Assembly (NCBI RefSeq): GCF_019602855.1
Contig: NZ_CP080766.1
Span: 744,001 to 808,000, forward strand
From: Cupriavidus pinatubonensis
Lineage (GTDB): Bacteria; Pseudomonadota; Gammaproteobacteria; Burkholderiales; Burkholderiaceae
Length of the DNA stretch: 64,000 nt
Reading direction: 5' to 3'
Below the pieces are notes generated by a model, which was not told the origin of the DNA, ran no database searches, and was given only the letters and a program-made list of their open reading frames with translations. Below, in pieces: positions 53,128-62,108 of this stretch; the first letter of the stretch is position 1, and each line of letters begins with the position of its first letter. Position numbers and translations under genes: made by a program.

Positions 53128-54021
53128 TTAACCCCCCACCGCCTCCAACGCCGCCCCCAAAAACCTCTCCACCTGCCGATCCGCATCATCGGCCCGCGCC
53201 GCGAACGCAATCCCGATCCGCCCCGCCGGCCGCGGGCTGGAGAGCGGCAAAAACCGCACCCGCCGGTTCGCATACCGCGTCGCCACGCTAGGCACCAGTG
53301 CCACGCCAAGCCCACTCTCCACCAGACTGATAATGGTCTGGACCTGCACCGCCTCCTGCGCCACGCGCGGCACAAACCCGGCTTGCTGGCACAGCATCAT
53401 TGACACCGCATGCAGGTTCGGCACCGCCGCCGCCGGATGCATGATGAACGGCTCGGCCGCGAGCGCCTTCAGCGGAATCGATTCCTCCTTCGCATGCGGG
53501 CTGTCCGCAGGCACGGCCGCGACGAAGACGTCGCTCTCCAGCGGTGTCAGCGTGTAGCCGCCGCTGCTCAGGATCGGGAAGCGCACCAGCCCGGCATCCA
53601 GCCGGTGCTTCTCGAGCTGGTCCAGGATGTTCGCGGTGGTGGATTCATGCAGCACTAGCTCGATCCCCGGGTGAGCGGCGCGGAAGGCGGGGATCAGCTT
53701 GGGCAGCAGCGCATAGGTCGCTGAACCGACAAAGCCGATCCGCAGCGCGCCGCGTTCGCCTTGCGCAGCCGCCATCGCCGCGGCGCGTGCCTGCCCCGCA
53801 TGGAACAACGCGCGCCGCGCATCCTGCAGCGCTGCTTCTCCGGCCTGGGTCAGCCTCACGCCGCGCGGTGTTCTCACGAACAGCGCGGTGCCGAGCTGCT
53901 CTTCGAGCTTGCGGATGGAAATGGACAGCGGCGGCTGCGCCATGTGCAGGCGTTCGGCAGCCCGGTGGAAGTTGCCGGTCTCGGCCAGGGCAACGAACTG
54001 CTGGAGTTGACGCAGATCCAT
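53128..54021 (-). CDS. LysR-family transcriptional regulator
   Basis: A 297-residue LysR regulator. The N-terminal helix-turn-helix is typical (MDLRQLQQFVALAETGNFHR, AERLHMAQPPLSISIRKLEE), followed by a two-lobed effector domain (LRIGFVGSATYALLPKLIPA, then VESGLGVALVPSVATRYANR). It is divergent from the CoA-transferase operon across 101 bp, which contains an inverted repeat of LysR type, so it very likely controls that operon and itself. The effector is probably a substrate or CoA-ester of the pathway. Confidence 0.94.
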   Translation of the reverse strand: MDLRQLQQFVALAETGNFHRAAERLHMAQPPLSISIRKLEEQLGTALFVRTPRGVRLTQAGEAALQDARRALFHAGQARAAAMAAAQGERGALRIGFVGSATYALLPKLIPAFRAAHPGIELVLHESTTANILDQLEKHRLDAGLVRFPILSSGGYTLTPLESDVFVAAVPADSPHAKEESIPLKALAAEPFIMHPAAAVPNLHAVSMMLCQQAGFVPRVAQEAVQVQTIISLVESGLGVALVPSVATRYANRRVRFLPLSSPRPAGRIGIAFAARADDADRQVERFLGAALEAVGG

Positions 54022-54035
54022 CTCGATATCCAGTG

Positions 54036-54062
54036 AATATCAGTTTCTAAAAAACTAATATT
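54036..54062. promoter_or_regulatory. LysR-type operator between the LysR gene and the CoA-transferase operon
   Basis: AATATCAGTTT (54036-54046) faces AAACTAATATT (54052-54062), complementary at 10 of 11 positions with a 5-base centre, in an AT-rich divergent region. The ATTA/T-rich dyad fits a LysR recognition site. The site begins 15 bp upstream of the LysR start. Confidence 0.6.
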
Positions 54063-54122
54063 AGACCAGACATGTCCCGGTGATCTACGCTGTGCTCACA
54101 GTAAAGATCCGGAGACAGACGC

Positions 54123-55346
54123 ATGCTGCCCTTAGCAGGCATCCGCGTGATCGACCTTTCCACGGTCGTGATGGGCCCCTACGCGAGCCAGTGGCTGGCC
54201 GACCTTGGCGCCGAGGTCATCAAGGTCGAGCCGCCCGAAGGCGACTCCACCCGGCGTACCGGCCCGGCCGCCGAAGCCGGCATGGCCGCCATCTTCCTCG
54301 GCGTGAACCGCAGCAAGAAGAGCATCGTGCTCGACCTGAAGCAGCCCGCCGCGCAGGAAGCGCTGGACCGCCTGCTGTCCGGCGCGGACGTGCTGATGCA
54401 CAGCATGCGCCCGCAGAAGCTGGCCGCGCTGGGCCTGGCTCCGGCCAATGTGAAGGCACGCCATCCGCAACTGGTCTACGTGAGTCTGCTGGGCTTTGCC
54501 GAGGAAGGCCCGTACGGCGGACGCCCTGCCTACGACGACATCATCCAGGGACTTGCCGGCAACGCCGCGCTGATGGCGGCGCAGACCGGCAGCAGCCGCT
54601 ATTTCCCGACCATTGCCGCCGACAAGACCAGCGGATTGGTGGCAGCGCTGTCAATATGCGCGGCACTGGCCGGCCGTGCGCGCGGCGACGGACAAGGCAC
54701 GATGGTCGAGGTGCCGATGTTCGAATCGATGGTCGCGTTCAACCTGGTCGAGCACTTCTATGGCCGGCATTTCGAGCCGCCGCGTGGGGGCACCGGTTAT
54801 CCGCGCGTGCTGGCGCCGCTGCGCCGCCCATACCAGAGCGCCGACGGCCATGTCTGCATGATGCCGTACACCGATGCCCACTGGCGCGACTTCTTCCGCG
54901 CCGCCGGCCGCCCCGAACTGGCCGCCGATGCGCGCTTCACCGATATCTCCGCGCGCACCGCGAACATCGAGACGCTGTACGAGATCACGGGCGAAATCGT
55001 GGGCGGGCACAGTACCGCGCATTGGCTGGAGCTATGCGAATCCCTGCAGATTCCGGTGGCACGGATCAACGAACTCGACGACCTGCCCGACGATCCGCAC
55101 CTTCGCGCGACCGGCTTTTTCGAGCCGGTTGAAGACGCCGCGATGGGCACGCTGCGCTTTCCCGGTGCGCCGGTGCGCTTCGACGGCACGCGCGCGCCGA
55201 TCGGCGTGCCGCCGCGCCTCGGCGAGCACACCGCGGAGCTGCTGGCGCAGGCCGGCCTGACACAGCAGGACATTGACGGGCTATATGCCACGGGCGCCGC
55301 CCGCGGTACTTCCGGCAGCAAGAACGACACCAAGGAGACAGCATGA
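54123..55346 (+). CDS. CoA-transferase family III (CaiB/BaiF)
   Basis: A 407-residue class III CoA-transferase, which moves CoA from a donor ester to an organic acid. LAGIRVIDLSTVVMGPYASQ, GAEVIKVEPPEGDSTRR, and the catalytic-Asp motif in GRPAYDDIIQGLAGNAALMA are present, with VEVPMFESMVAFNLVEHFYG later. It starts the operon and overlaps the MaoC gene by four bases (ATGA). Together with a MaoC hydratase, a Bug receptor and two acyl-CoA dehydrogenases it forms a complete small module for uptake, CoA activation, desaturation and hydration of an organic acid. The acid is not known. Confidence 0.94.
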   Translation: MLPLAGIRVIDLSTVVMGPYASQWLADLGAEVIKVEPPEGDSTRRTGPAAEAGMAAIFLGVNRSKKSIVLDLKQPAAQEALDRLLSGADVLMHSMRPQKLAALGLAPANVKARHPQLVYVSLLGFAEEGPYGGRPAYDDIIQGLAGNAALMAAQTGSSRYFPTIAADKTSGLVAALSICAALAGRARGDGQGTMVEVPMFESMVAFNLVEHFYGRHFEPPRGGTGYPRVLAPLRRPYQSADGHVCMMPYTDAHWRDFFRAAGRPELAADARFTDISARTANIETLYEITGEIVGGHSTAHWLELCESLQIPVARINELDDLPDDPHLRATGFFEPVEDAAMGTLRFPGAPVRFDGTRAPIGVPPRLGEHTAELLAQAGLTQQDIDGLYATGAARGTSGSKNDTKETA

Positions 55347-55810
55347 CGAAAAGCGACCTGCCGCGGCTCGGCCAGGGCTTCTACTGGCAGGACCTGAAGG
55401 AAGGCCAGGCCTTCCGGACTTTCCGCCGCACCGTCACCGAGACCGACCTCGTCAACTTCATCTCGGTCACCGGCATGGTCGAGGCCATCTTTATCGAGGA
55501 CGGCTACGACGGCGGCGCGATCGGCGGGCGGCCGGTTCCGGGCGCGCTGACGTACACGCTGATCGAGGGCTTCATCCTGCAGACCATGATCCAGGGCACG
55601 GGGCTCGCGATGCTTGAACTCACGCAGCAGATCCTGGCTCCGGTTGTCGTCGGCGACACGGTATGGGCCACGGTCACGGTGACCGGCATCCGGCCGACGT
55701 CTCGCAGCGGCCGCGCAGTGGTCGATTCCGCGATCGAGGTCTTCAACCAGCGCAACGAGAAAGTCATGACGTACACGGCACGGCGACTGCTGGCAGGACG
55801 CGCCGACTGA
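55343..55810 (+). CDS. MaoC-family dehydratase (enoyl-CoA hydratase type)
   Basis: A 155-residue hotdog-fold hydratase. FRRTVTETDLVNFISVTGMV matches the R-hydratase start with the Asp of the active site, but the His normally following at D-X4-H is not obvious; the segment GALTYTLIEGFILQTMIQGT and GDTVWATVTVTGIRPTSRSG follow the fold. It may resemble mesaconyl-CoA hydratase-type proteins. AAGGAGACAGC precedes its ATG, inside the end of the CoA-transferase gene. It should hydrate the enoyl-CoA made by the dehydrogenases in the same operon. Confidence 0.85.
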   Translation: MTKSDLPRLGQGFYWQDLKEGQAFRTFRRTVTETDLVNFISVTGMVEAIFIEDGYDGGAIGGRPVPGALTYTLIEGFILQTMIQGTGLAMLELTQQILAPVVVGDTVWATVTVTGIRPTSRSGRAVVDSAIEVFNQRNEKVMTYTARRLLAGRAD

Positions 55811-55873
55811 AGCCTGCCGCGCCCGGCGGACCGCATTGGAATTGACCTGACGATTTCGTGGAGGAGACAACAG

Positions 55874-56857
55874 ATGAAGGCAAAGACCCTCATTAAGACC
55901 ATGGCCGCGCTCGTGCCGGCCTTGCTCGCCAGCGCGACTGCGCTGGCACAGGATGGTGCCGGCTTCCCGGCCCATCCGATCCGTCTGGTAGTGCCGTTCC
56001 CGCCGGGCGGCCCAACCGACCTGGTGTCGCGCGTGATCGCCAAGCGCATGACGGACGAGCTGGGCCAGCAAGTGCTGGTGGACAACCGTCCCGGCGCCAA
56101 CGGCAATATCGCCGCCGAGATCGTCGCCAAGGCGCCGGCCGACGGCTATACCGTGCTGTACAACACCTCGTCGATCGCACTGAGCCCCGCGCTCTACAGC
56201 AAGCTGACCTACGACGTGCGGCGCGACTTCGCGCCGGTGGTGCTGACCGCCATGGTGCCGCTGGTGCTCGAAGTCAACGCGCAACTGCCGGTGCAAAACG
56301 TCAAGGAATTCATCCAGTACGCCAAGGCCCATCCCGACAAGCTGACTTATGGCTCCGCTGGCAATGGCAACGTCACGCACTTGGCTGCGTTCCTGTTCCT
56401 GCAGGCCAACGGCCTGAACGCGGTACACGCGCCGTACAAGGGCAGCGCGCCCGCGCTCACGGACCTGGCAGGCGGGCAGGTGCAGTTCATGACCGACACC
56501 ATCAATTCGTCGCTGCCGTTCATCCGCGACAAGCGCATGCGCGCCCTGGCCGTGACCAGCAGCACGCGCAGCTCGCAATTGCCGGACGTGCCGACCGTGG
56601 CCGAAACCGTCATGCCGGGCTTTGAAGTCGGCGCCTGGCAGGGCATGATGGTCCCCGCCAAAACGCCGCCGGAAATCGTCCGCAAGCTCAACGCCGCGAC
56701 CATGAAGGCGCTGGCCAACCCCGAAACCCGATCCGCGCTGGCCGCGCAGGGCGCCGAGCCGCGCGGCTCGACGCCCGAGGCCTATGCGAGCTACCTGTCC
56801 GCCGAGATGACGCGCTGGCGCAAGGTGGTCAAGGACTCCGGCGCCACGCTCGACTGA
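55874..56857 (+). CDS. Bug/TctC-type periplasmic solute-binding protein
   Basis: A 327-residue receptor with a signal peptide (MKAKTLIKTMAALVPALLAS, cleavage at ALA-QD) and motifs VVPFPPGGPTDLVSRVIAKR, VDNRPGANGNIAAEIVAKAP and HAPYKGSAPALTDLAGGQV. It is encoded between the MaoC and dehydrogenase genes, so it probably captures the acid that the CoA-transferase activates. GGAGGAGAC precedes the ATG at 55874. No membrane partner genes are adjacent. Confidence 0.94.
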   Translation: MKAKTLIKTMAALVPALLASATALAQDGAGFPAHPIRLVVPFPPGGPTDLVSRVIAKRMTDELGQQVLVDNRPGANGNIAAEIVAKAPADGYTVLYNTSSIALSPALYSKLTYDVRRDFAPVVLTAMVPLVLEVNAQLPVQNVKEFIQYAKAHPDKLTYGSAGNGNVTHLAAFLFLQANGLNAVHAPYKGSAPALTDLAGGQVQFMTDTINSSLPFIRDKRMRALAVTSSTRSSQLPDVPTVAETVMPGFEVGAWQGMMVPAKTPPEIVRKLNAATMKALANPETRSALAAQGAEPRGSTPEAYASYLSAEMTRWRKVVKDSGATLD

Positions 56858-56877
56858 CACGCACCTGGATATTCAAC

Positions 56878-58038
56878 GTGACCGCACTGCTTTCCACTTT
56901 CCAGCTCACCAGCCTGCCGCCGCACGCCATGGCGTTCCGCGAGCAGGTCCGGGCCTTCCTGGCCGAACAGATGCCGAAGCTGCCGCCCGAAGTCCGCGCA
57001 CGCTCGTGGATGGGCTTTGACGCTGCCTTCAGCCGCGCACTCGCCGCGCGCGGCTGGGTCGGGATCACGCTGCCGGCCGAGTACGGCGGTGCCGGCCTGG
57101 ATCCGTTCTCGCGCTTCGTGCTGGTCGAAGAACTGCTGGCCGCCGGTGCACCGGTATCGGCCCACTGGATTGCCGACCGCCAGAGCGGTCCGCTGATCCT
57201 GCGCTACGGCAATGCGGCGCAGAAGGCCAAGTACCTGGCCGCCATCTGCCGCGGCGAAGCGTTCTTCTGCATCGGCATGAGCGAGCCCAACTCGGGCTCC
57301 GACCTCGCGAGCGTGGCGACGCGTGCCGTGCGGCAAGCGGATGGAACCTGGCTCCTCAATGGCCGCAAGATCTGGACGACGAACGCGAACCACTGCCACT
57401 ACATGATTGCGCTGGTCCGCACCTCTGGCACGCCACAGGACCGGCAGACGGGGTTGTCGCAGGTGATCGTCGACCTTTCGGCACCCGGCGTCACGGTGCG
57501 GCCGATCCAGGACCTGACTGGCGATGCGCATTTCTCGGAAGTCAGCTTCGAAGACGTGGTGCTGGCGCCCGACGCGCTGGTCGGCCAGGAAGGCAGCGGC
57601 TGGGAACAGGTCAATGCGGAACTCGCCTTCGAGCGCAGTGGCCCGGAGCGGCTGTACTCGAGCGTGGTGCTGCTCGATACGTGGCTGGCCGCGCTGCGGC
57701 GCCTGCCCGAAGCGCGGCGCGACACCGTCACCGCCGGCCGGCTGGTCGGCCACCTTGCGGTGCTGCGGTCCATGTCGCTGGCCGTAACGGCGCGCTTGGC
57801 CGCCGGCGAAAGCCCGGTGGTCGAAGCCGCGCTGGTTAAGGATCTCGGCACGACGTTCGAGCAGTCGATCCCGGCGCTTGTCGAAGCCGCGCTCGGCGAC
57901 GAACCGGCACTCGCGGCCGATGGCGCGCTGTACCGCACGCTGGCCTATGTCACGCAGATCGCCCCGTCCTATTCGCTGCGCGGCGGCACGCGCGAGATCC
58001 TGCGCGGCATGATTGCGCGCGGCCTGGGTCTGCGCTGA
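56878..58038 (+). CDS. acyl-CoA dehydrogenase
   Basis: A 386-residue acyl-CoA dehydrogenase. GITLPAEYGGAGLDPFSRFV, the GMSEPNSGSDLASVATRAVR motif and NGRKIWTTNANHCHYMIALV mark the FAD and substrate domains. The C-terminus RGGTREILRGMIARGLGLR is the family ending with an altered N-E-I motif. I chose the GTG at 56878, 20 bp after the Bug gene; its ribosome site is weak and ATG 56929 is possible. It pairs with the next, shorter dehydrogenase. Confidence 0.9.
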   Translation: MTALLSTFQLTSLPPHAMAFREQVRAFLAEQMPKLPPEVRARSWMGFDAAFSRALAARGWVGITLPAEYGGAGLDPFSRFVLVEELLAAGAPVSAHWIADRQSGPLILRYGNAAQKAKYLAAICRGEAFFCIGMSEPNSGSDLASVATRAVRQADGTWLLNGRKIWTTNANHCHYMIALVRTSGTPQDRQTGLSQVIVDLSAPGVTVRPIQDLTGDAHFSEVSFEDVVLAPDALVGQEGSGWEQVNAELAFERSGPERLYSSVVLLDTWLAALRRLPEARRDTVTAGRLVGHLAVLRSMSLAVTARLAAGESPVVEAALVKDLGTTFEQSIPALVEAALGDEPALAADGALYRTLAYVTQIAPSYSLRGGTREILRGMIARGLGLR

Positions 58039-58064
58039 ACGCGTCCGTTACTGAGTCCACCGCC

Positions 58065-59057
58065 ATGCATAACACCTATTCCGACGCGCTCGACGCCCTG
58101 CTGCGCGATCTTTGCCAACCTGCCACGGTCCGTGCCATCGAACAGGGTGCCGATACGGCGCCACTGTGGCAAGCGCTGCTGGAAAGCGGCTTTGCCGACT
58201 GCCTGCTGCCTGAATCGGCCGATGGCGCCGGACTATCCCTGTCCGACGCGGCCCCGGTGCTCTACGTACTGGGTCGTCACGCCATGCCGCTGCCGCTCGC
58301 GCAGACGCTGTTCGCCCGCGCGCTGCTACACGCGCACGGCGTGCAGGCGCCAGCCGAACCGATCGCACTCGCAAGTTTCGATGACGAGAGCCCAGCCACG
58401 CTGGTGGCCGACGCCCGCCACGCGGGCTGGTTCCTGGTGCAGACCGGCACCCGCTGCGTACTGCTGCCGGCGTCCACCGCCGGTGCCGAGCCGACCGGCG
58501 CCCACGCCGACCTGACCGTGCGCCTGCGCCGCCCCGATATCCAGGCTGAACGGGCCTTCGAACTGCCCGCCGGCACGCTGCGCACCATCGGCGCCTGCCT
58601 GCATGCCGCGCAGATGGCCGGCGCACTGTCCCAGGTCATGGACATGACGCTGCAGTACGCCAACGACCGCCTGCAGTTCGGGCGCGCGATCGGCAAATTC
58701 CAGGCCATCCAGCACCAGATCAGCGAGATGGCCGAGCACGTTGCCGCCTCGCGGTTGGCCGCACAGATCGCGTGCGAAGGCTCGGGCAGCACGCCCGATC
58801 CGGCCCGCGCCGCCATCGGCAAGTTGCGCGCGAGCGACGCGGTCACGCCCGTGGCCGCCATCGCCCATGCGGTGCACGGCGCCATCGGCATCACCGAGGA
58901 ATTCGACCTGCAGCTCTACACGCGCCGGCTGCACGCATGGCGCGTGGCCGACGGTTCGGATCGCTGGTGGAGCCGCGTGCTCGGCGAGCTTGTGTGCGCG
59001 GAGCCATCACGCGGCGCGGTGGAACTGGTGCGAGACTGGTGCGAGACCGCTGGCTGA
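58065..59057 (+). CDS. acyl-CoA dehydrogenase family protein (small partner)
   Basis: A 330-residue acyl-CoA dehydrogenase family member, shorter than usual (about 380). The N-terminal domain and the C-terminal helices are clear (YANDRLQFGRAIGKFQAIQH, HAVHGAIGITEEFDLQLYTR), but the central beta domain lacks the SEPNSGSD-type motif. This fits the smaller subunit of a heteromeric dehydrogenase, formed with the preceding gene product, as at 3067-5491. It is the last gene of the operon and a strong terminator follows. Confidence 0.87.
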   Translation: MHNTYSDALDALLRDLCQPATVRAIEQGADTAPLWQALLESGFADCLLPESADGAGLSLSDAAPVLYVLGRHAMPLPLAQTLFARALLHAHGVQAPAEPIALASFDDESPATLVADARHAGWFLVQTGTRCVLLPASTAGAEPTGAHADLTVRLRRPDIQAERAFELPAGTLRTIGACLHAAQMAGALSQVMDMTLQYANDRLQFGRAIGKFQAIQHQISEMAEHVAASRLAAQIACEGSGSTPDPARAAIGKLRASDAVTPVAAIAHAVHGAIGITEEFDLQLYTRRLHAWRVADGSDRWWSRVLGELVCAEPSRGAVELVRDWCETAG

Positions 59058-59066
59058 CATCCGAAA

Positions 59067-59099
59067 CGAAACGGCGGCCCGGTTAGGGCCGCCGTTTCG
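59067..59099. terminator. strong bidirectional terminator
   Basis: CGAAACGGCGGCCC (59067-59080) pairs perfectly over 14 bp with GGGCCGCCGTTTCG (59086-59099) around a GGTTA loop. It lies between the convergent dehydrogenase and spoVR genes. Confidence 0.8.
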
Positions 59100-59119
59100 T
59101 ACACGGAAAACTCTCAGGC

Positions 59120-60673
59120 TCAGGCCGCTAGGCTCAGCCCGCCACCGGGCACCTTGCGGTGGCGGCGTTCCGGCTTGCACTCGTACTTGAGTTCGCGCCG
59201 GCCATCCTCATACGCCACTTCCAGCCGCACGTTGAAGCCCCACAGGCGCGTCACGTGGCGGATCACCTCGTCGAAGTTGTGCGAAAGCGGCCGGCGGTCG
59301 CTTTGCTGGTGACGCAAGGTCAGCGAGCGGTCCCCACCCACATCGACATTGGTGACCTGGATATTCGGCTCCATGCCGGACAAGTCGTACTGCGAGGCCA
59401 GCAGCTGCCGGATCATGCGATAGCCCTCATCGTTATGGATGGCCGTCACGCGCAGCTTGTTCTCGCGGTCGTCGTCGAGCACCGAGAACAGCTTGAGTTC
59501 GCGAATGACGCGCGGCGACAGGAACTGGAGCAGGAAGCTCTCGTCCTTGAAGTTGCGCATGGCGAAGTCGAGCGTGGTACGCCAGTCCGAGCCGGCGATC
59601 TCCGGCGCCCAGTAGCGGTCCTCGTCGTCCGGGTTCTCGCACATGCGGCGCAGGTCCTGGAACATCAGGAAGCCCAGCGTGTACGGGTTCAGGCCACTGT
59701 AGTATGGGCTGTGGTACGGCGGCTGGTAGATCACATTGGTGTGCGCCTGCAGCAATTCCAGCATGAACGCGTCGTTGACCAGCTTTTCCTCGTAGAGCTG
59801 GTGGATGATCGTGTAGTGCCAGAACGTGGCCCAGCCTTCGTTCATCACCTTGGTCTGGCGCTGCGGGTAGAAGTACTGCGCGATCTTACGCACGATGCGC
59901 ACGATCTCGCGCTGCCACGGCGCGAGCTTGGGCGCGTTCTTCTCGATGAAGTAGAGCAGGTTCTCCTGGGGCTCCGGCGGGAAGGTGCCTTCCGGCTCGA
60001 CCGCGTCGTCATCCGCCGCAAGCGCGTGCGAGCGGTGCTTGGGCAGCGTGCGCCACAAATCGTTGACCTGCATCTGCAGGTAGTTCTCGCGCTCGGTCTG
60101 ACGTGCCTGCTCTTCGGTGATCGACAACTTCTTGGGTCGCTTGTAGCGGTCTACGCCATAGTTTTGCAGTGCGTGACAGGAGTCGAGCAGGAGTTCCACC
60201 TCTTGCTCGCCATAGCGCTGCTCGCATTCGGCCACGTAGTTCTTGGCGAACAGCAAGTAATCAATGATGGCGTCCGCGTTGGTCCAGGCGCGGAACAGGT
60301 AGTTGCCCTTGAAGAAGGAGTTATGGCCGTAGCACGCATGCGCGATGGTGAGCGCCTGCATGGGCAGCGTGTTTTCCTCCATCAGGTAGGCGATGCAGGG
60401 GTTGGAGTTGATTACGATCTCGTAGGCCAGCCCCATGTGGCCGCGCTGGTAGCTGCGTTCCGAGGCCAGGAAGTGCTTGCCGTATGACCAGTGGCTGTAT
60501 CCCACCGGAAGGCCGGCCGATGCATAGGCATCCAGCATCTGCTCGGCGGTGATGATCTCGATCTGGTTGGGATAGGTGTCCAGGCCGAATTCGCCGGCAA
60601 TACGGGCGATCTCGCGGTCATACCGGTTGATCAGCTCGAAGGTCCATTCCGAACCCGTGGAGAGATAAGCCAT
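59120..60673 (-). CDS. spoVR: SpoVR/YcgB family protein
   Basis: A 517-residue SpoVR family protein. Family landmarks include GYSHWSYGKHFLASERSYQR, LAYEIVINSNPCIAYLMEEN, HACYGHNSFFKGNYLFRAWT, MNEGWATFWHYTIIHQLYEE and NPYTLGFLMFQDLRRMCENP. In enterobacteria the homologue YcgB is encoded elsewhere but functions with YeaG and YeaH in stationary-phase and nitrogen-starvation stress. No enzymatic activity is established. The ATG at 60673 has GGGGGTGAAG upstream; 60685 is also possible. It is the last gene of the prkA-yhbH-spoVR set. Confidence 0.93.
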   Translation of the reverse strand: MAYLSTGSEWTFELINRYDREIARIAGEFGLDTYPNQIEIITAEQMLDAYASAGLPVGYSHWSYGKHFLASERSYQRGHMGLAYEIVINSNPCIAYLMEENTLPMQALTIAHACYGHNSFFKGNYLFRAWTNADAIIDYLLFAKNYVAECEQRYGEQEVELLLDSCHALQNYGVDRYKRPKKLSITEEQARQTERENYLQMQVNDLWRTLPKHRSHALAADDDAVEPEGTFPPEPQENLLYFIEKNAPKLAPWQREIVRIVRKIAQYFYPQRQTKVMNEGWATFWHYTIIHQLYEEKLVNDAFMLELLQAHTNVIYQPPYHSPYYSGLNPYTLGFLMFQDLRRMCENPDDEDRYWAPEIAGSDWRTTLDFAMRNFKDESFLLQFLSPRVIRELKLFSVLDDDRENKLRVTAIHNDEGYRMIRQLLASQYDLSGMEPNIQVTNVDVGGDRSLTLRHQQSDRRPLSHNFDEVIRHVTRLWGFNVRLEVAYEDGRRELKYECKPERRHRKVPGGGLSLAA

Positions 60674-60767
60674 CTTCACCCCCATCTGGCGGGCAAGCGG
60701 GCCGCTCCCGGCATACGTTGCCCGGGACGGCGACGCTGCGCCGCGTTGCCACTGTCAACGTCCTGCT

Positions 60768-60789
60768 GGTCCACCGGAACCGGTGGACC
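60768..60789 (-). terminator. hairpin between yhbH and spoVR
   Basis: GGTCCACCGG (60768-60777) and CCGGTGGACC (60780-60789) form a stem of nine usable pairs with a GAAC loop, in the 135-bp gap between the two genes. With no T tract it may weaken, rather than stop, read-through into spoVR, or stabilise the upstream mRNA. Confidence 0.45.
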
Positions 60790-60808
60790 GGAAAGGCCCT
60801 TTTGCCCG

Positions 60809-62071
60809 TCAGGCCGCGCGCTTCTGGAACAGGTCGTGCAGAACCGGATAAATCTCGTCCGGACTGATGATGCGCTGCATCGCGAAGTGCTCGAACTGAC
60901 CTTTGACCGTCAGGTACTCTTCCCAGAGATTCTGCGGTTCCTCCGAGGCAACCTCCACATACGCGTAGTACTGCACCAGCGGCAGGATCGACTCGCGCAG
61001 CAAACGACCACACAGCTCGGAATCTCCGGCCCAGTTGTCGCCGTCGGATGCCTGCGCACAGTAGATGTTCCACTGGCTGGGCGGATAGCGGTCATGGATG
61101 ACCTCGACCATCAGCTTCAGCGCGCTCGACACCACGGTACCACCGGACTCACGCGAATGGAAGAAATCCTCCTCTTCCACCTCCTTGGCCACGGTGTGAT
61201 GGCGAATGAACACCACGTCGATGCGCTCGTAGTTACGTTTCAGGAACAGGTACAGCAGCATGAAGAAGCGCTTGGCGAGATCCTTGCGGCTCTCGTCCAT
61301 CGAGCCCGAGACGTCCATCAGGCAGAACATCACCGCCTGGGCCTGCGGCCGCTTCTTGAGCACGCGGTTGTTGTAGCGCAGGTCGAGCTTCTCGATGAAC
61401 GGTACGCGGTCGATGCAGGCACGCAGGTGCCGCATCTCTTTCATCAGCTCGAGCGCGGAGTCCGCGTAAGGACCTTCCTTCTCCAGCGCCTCGTTGTAAG
61501 CGTCCTCCAGTTCGCGCAGGCGCTTCTGGTACGGGCTGGACAACGCAATGCGCCGGCCGATCGAACTGCGCATGGTGCGCAGGATCGACAGGTTCGAAGG
61601 CGTGCCGTCGATCGAGTAGCCGGCGCGCACCTTGCGCACTTCCGCGATCTTGGCAAGGTGGCGCTTGGCCAGGTCCGGCAGCGCCATGTCCTCGAAGAAG
61701 AAATTCAGGAAATCCTCGCGCGACAGCGTGAAGACGAAATCGTCCTCGCCCTCGCCGCTATCGCTGGCGCGCGAACCGGTTCCGCCGCCGCCCTGCTGCT
61801 GGCGGTCGAATGAATCCCCCCGGACGAACTTCTTGTTGCCGGGATGGATCCATTCACGCCGCCCGCCCGGGCCGTGATGAAAGATCGGCTCGGAGATGTC
61901 CTTGACCGGAATGGACACCTGACCGCTTTGCTCGATGTCCATGATCTTCCGGCCGGACACCGCCTTCGCAACCGCCTGGCGTATCTGCTCTCGGTAGCGC
62001 TTGATAAAGCGCTGCTTGTTGACGGCACTTTTGTTGCCGCCGTTCTCACGCCTGTCGATGACCGTGCCCAT
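60809..62071 (-). CDS. yhbH: YeaH/YhbH family protein (DUF444, von Willebrand A-like)
   Basis: A 420-residue DUF444 protein. It opens with VIDRRENGGNKSAVNKQRFI and has the SIPVKDISEPIFHHGPGGRR segment. The C-terminal half is a von Willebrand factor A-type domain with a MIDAS-like DxSxS motif (MFCLMDVSGSMDESRKDLAK). The family is the usual partner of the PrkA kinase and may be its target. It is encoded 37 bp after prkA on the same strand. In E. coli yeaG-yeaH is a known stress operon under RpoS and nitrogen control. Confidence 0.94.
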   Translation of the reverse strand: MGTVIDRRENGGNKSAVNKQRFIKRYREQIRQAVAKAVSGRKIMDIEQSGQVSIPVKDISEPIFHHGPGGRREWIHPGNKKFVRGDSFDRQQQGGGGTGSRASDSGEGEDDFVFTLSREDFLNFFFEDMALPDLAKRHLAKIAEVRKVRAGYSIDGTPSNLSILRTMRSSIGRRIALSSPYQKRLRELEDAYNEALEKEGPYADSALELMKEMRHLRACIDRVPFIEKLDLRYNNRVLKKRPQAQAVMFCLMDVSGSMDESRKDLAKRFFMLLYLFLKRNYERIDVVFIRHHTVAKEVEEEDFFHSRESGGTVVSSALKLMVEVIHDRYPPSQWNIYCAQASDGDNWAGDSELCGRLLRESILPLVQYYAYVEVASEEPQNLWEEYLTVKGQFEHFAMQRIISPDEIYPVLHDLFQKRAA

Positions 62072-62108
62072 GTATATGCCTTCGAAAAGAGGCCTGGTTC
62101 AGGCGCAG

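Noticed and set aside
54797..56860. Long minus-strand open frame opposite the CoA-transferase, MaoC and Bug genes
   Set aside because: Antisense shadow over three well-supported genes.
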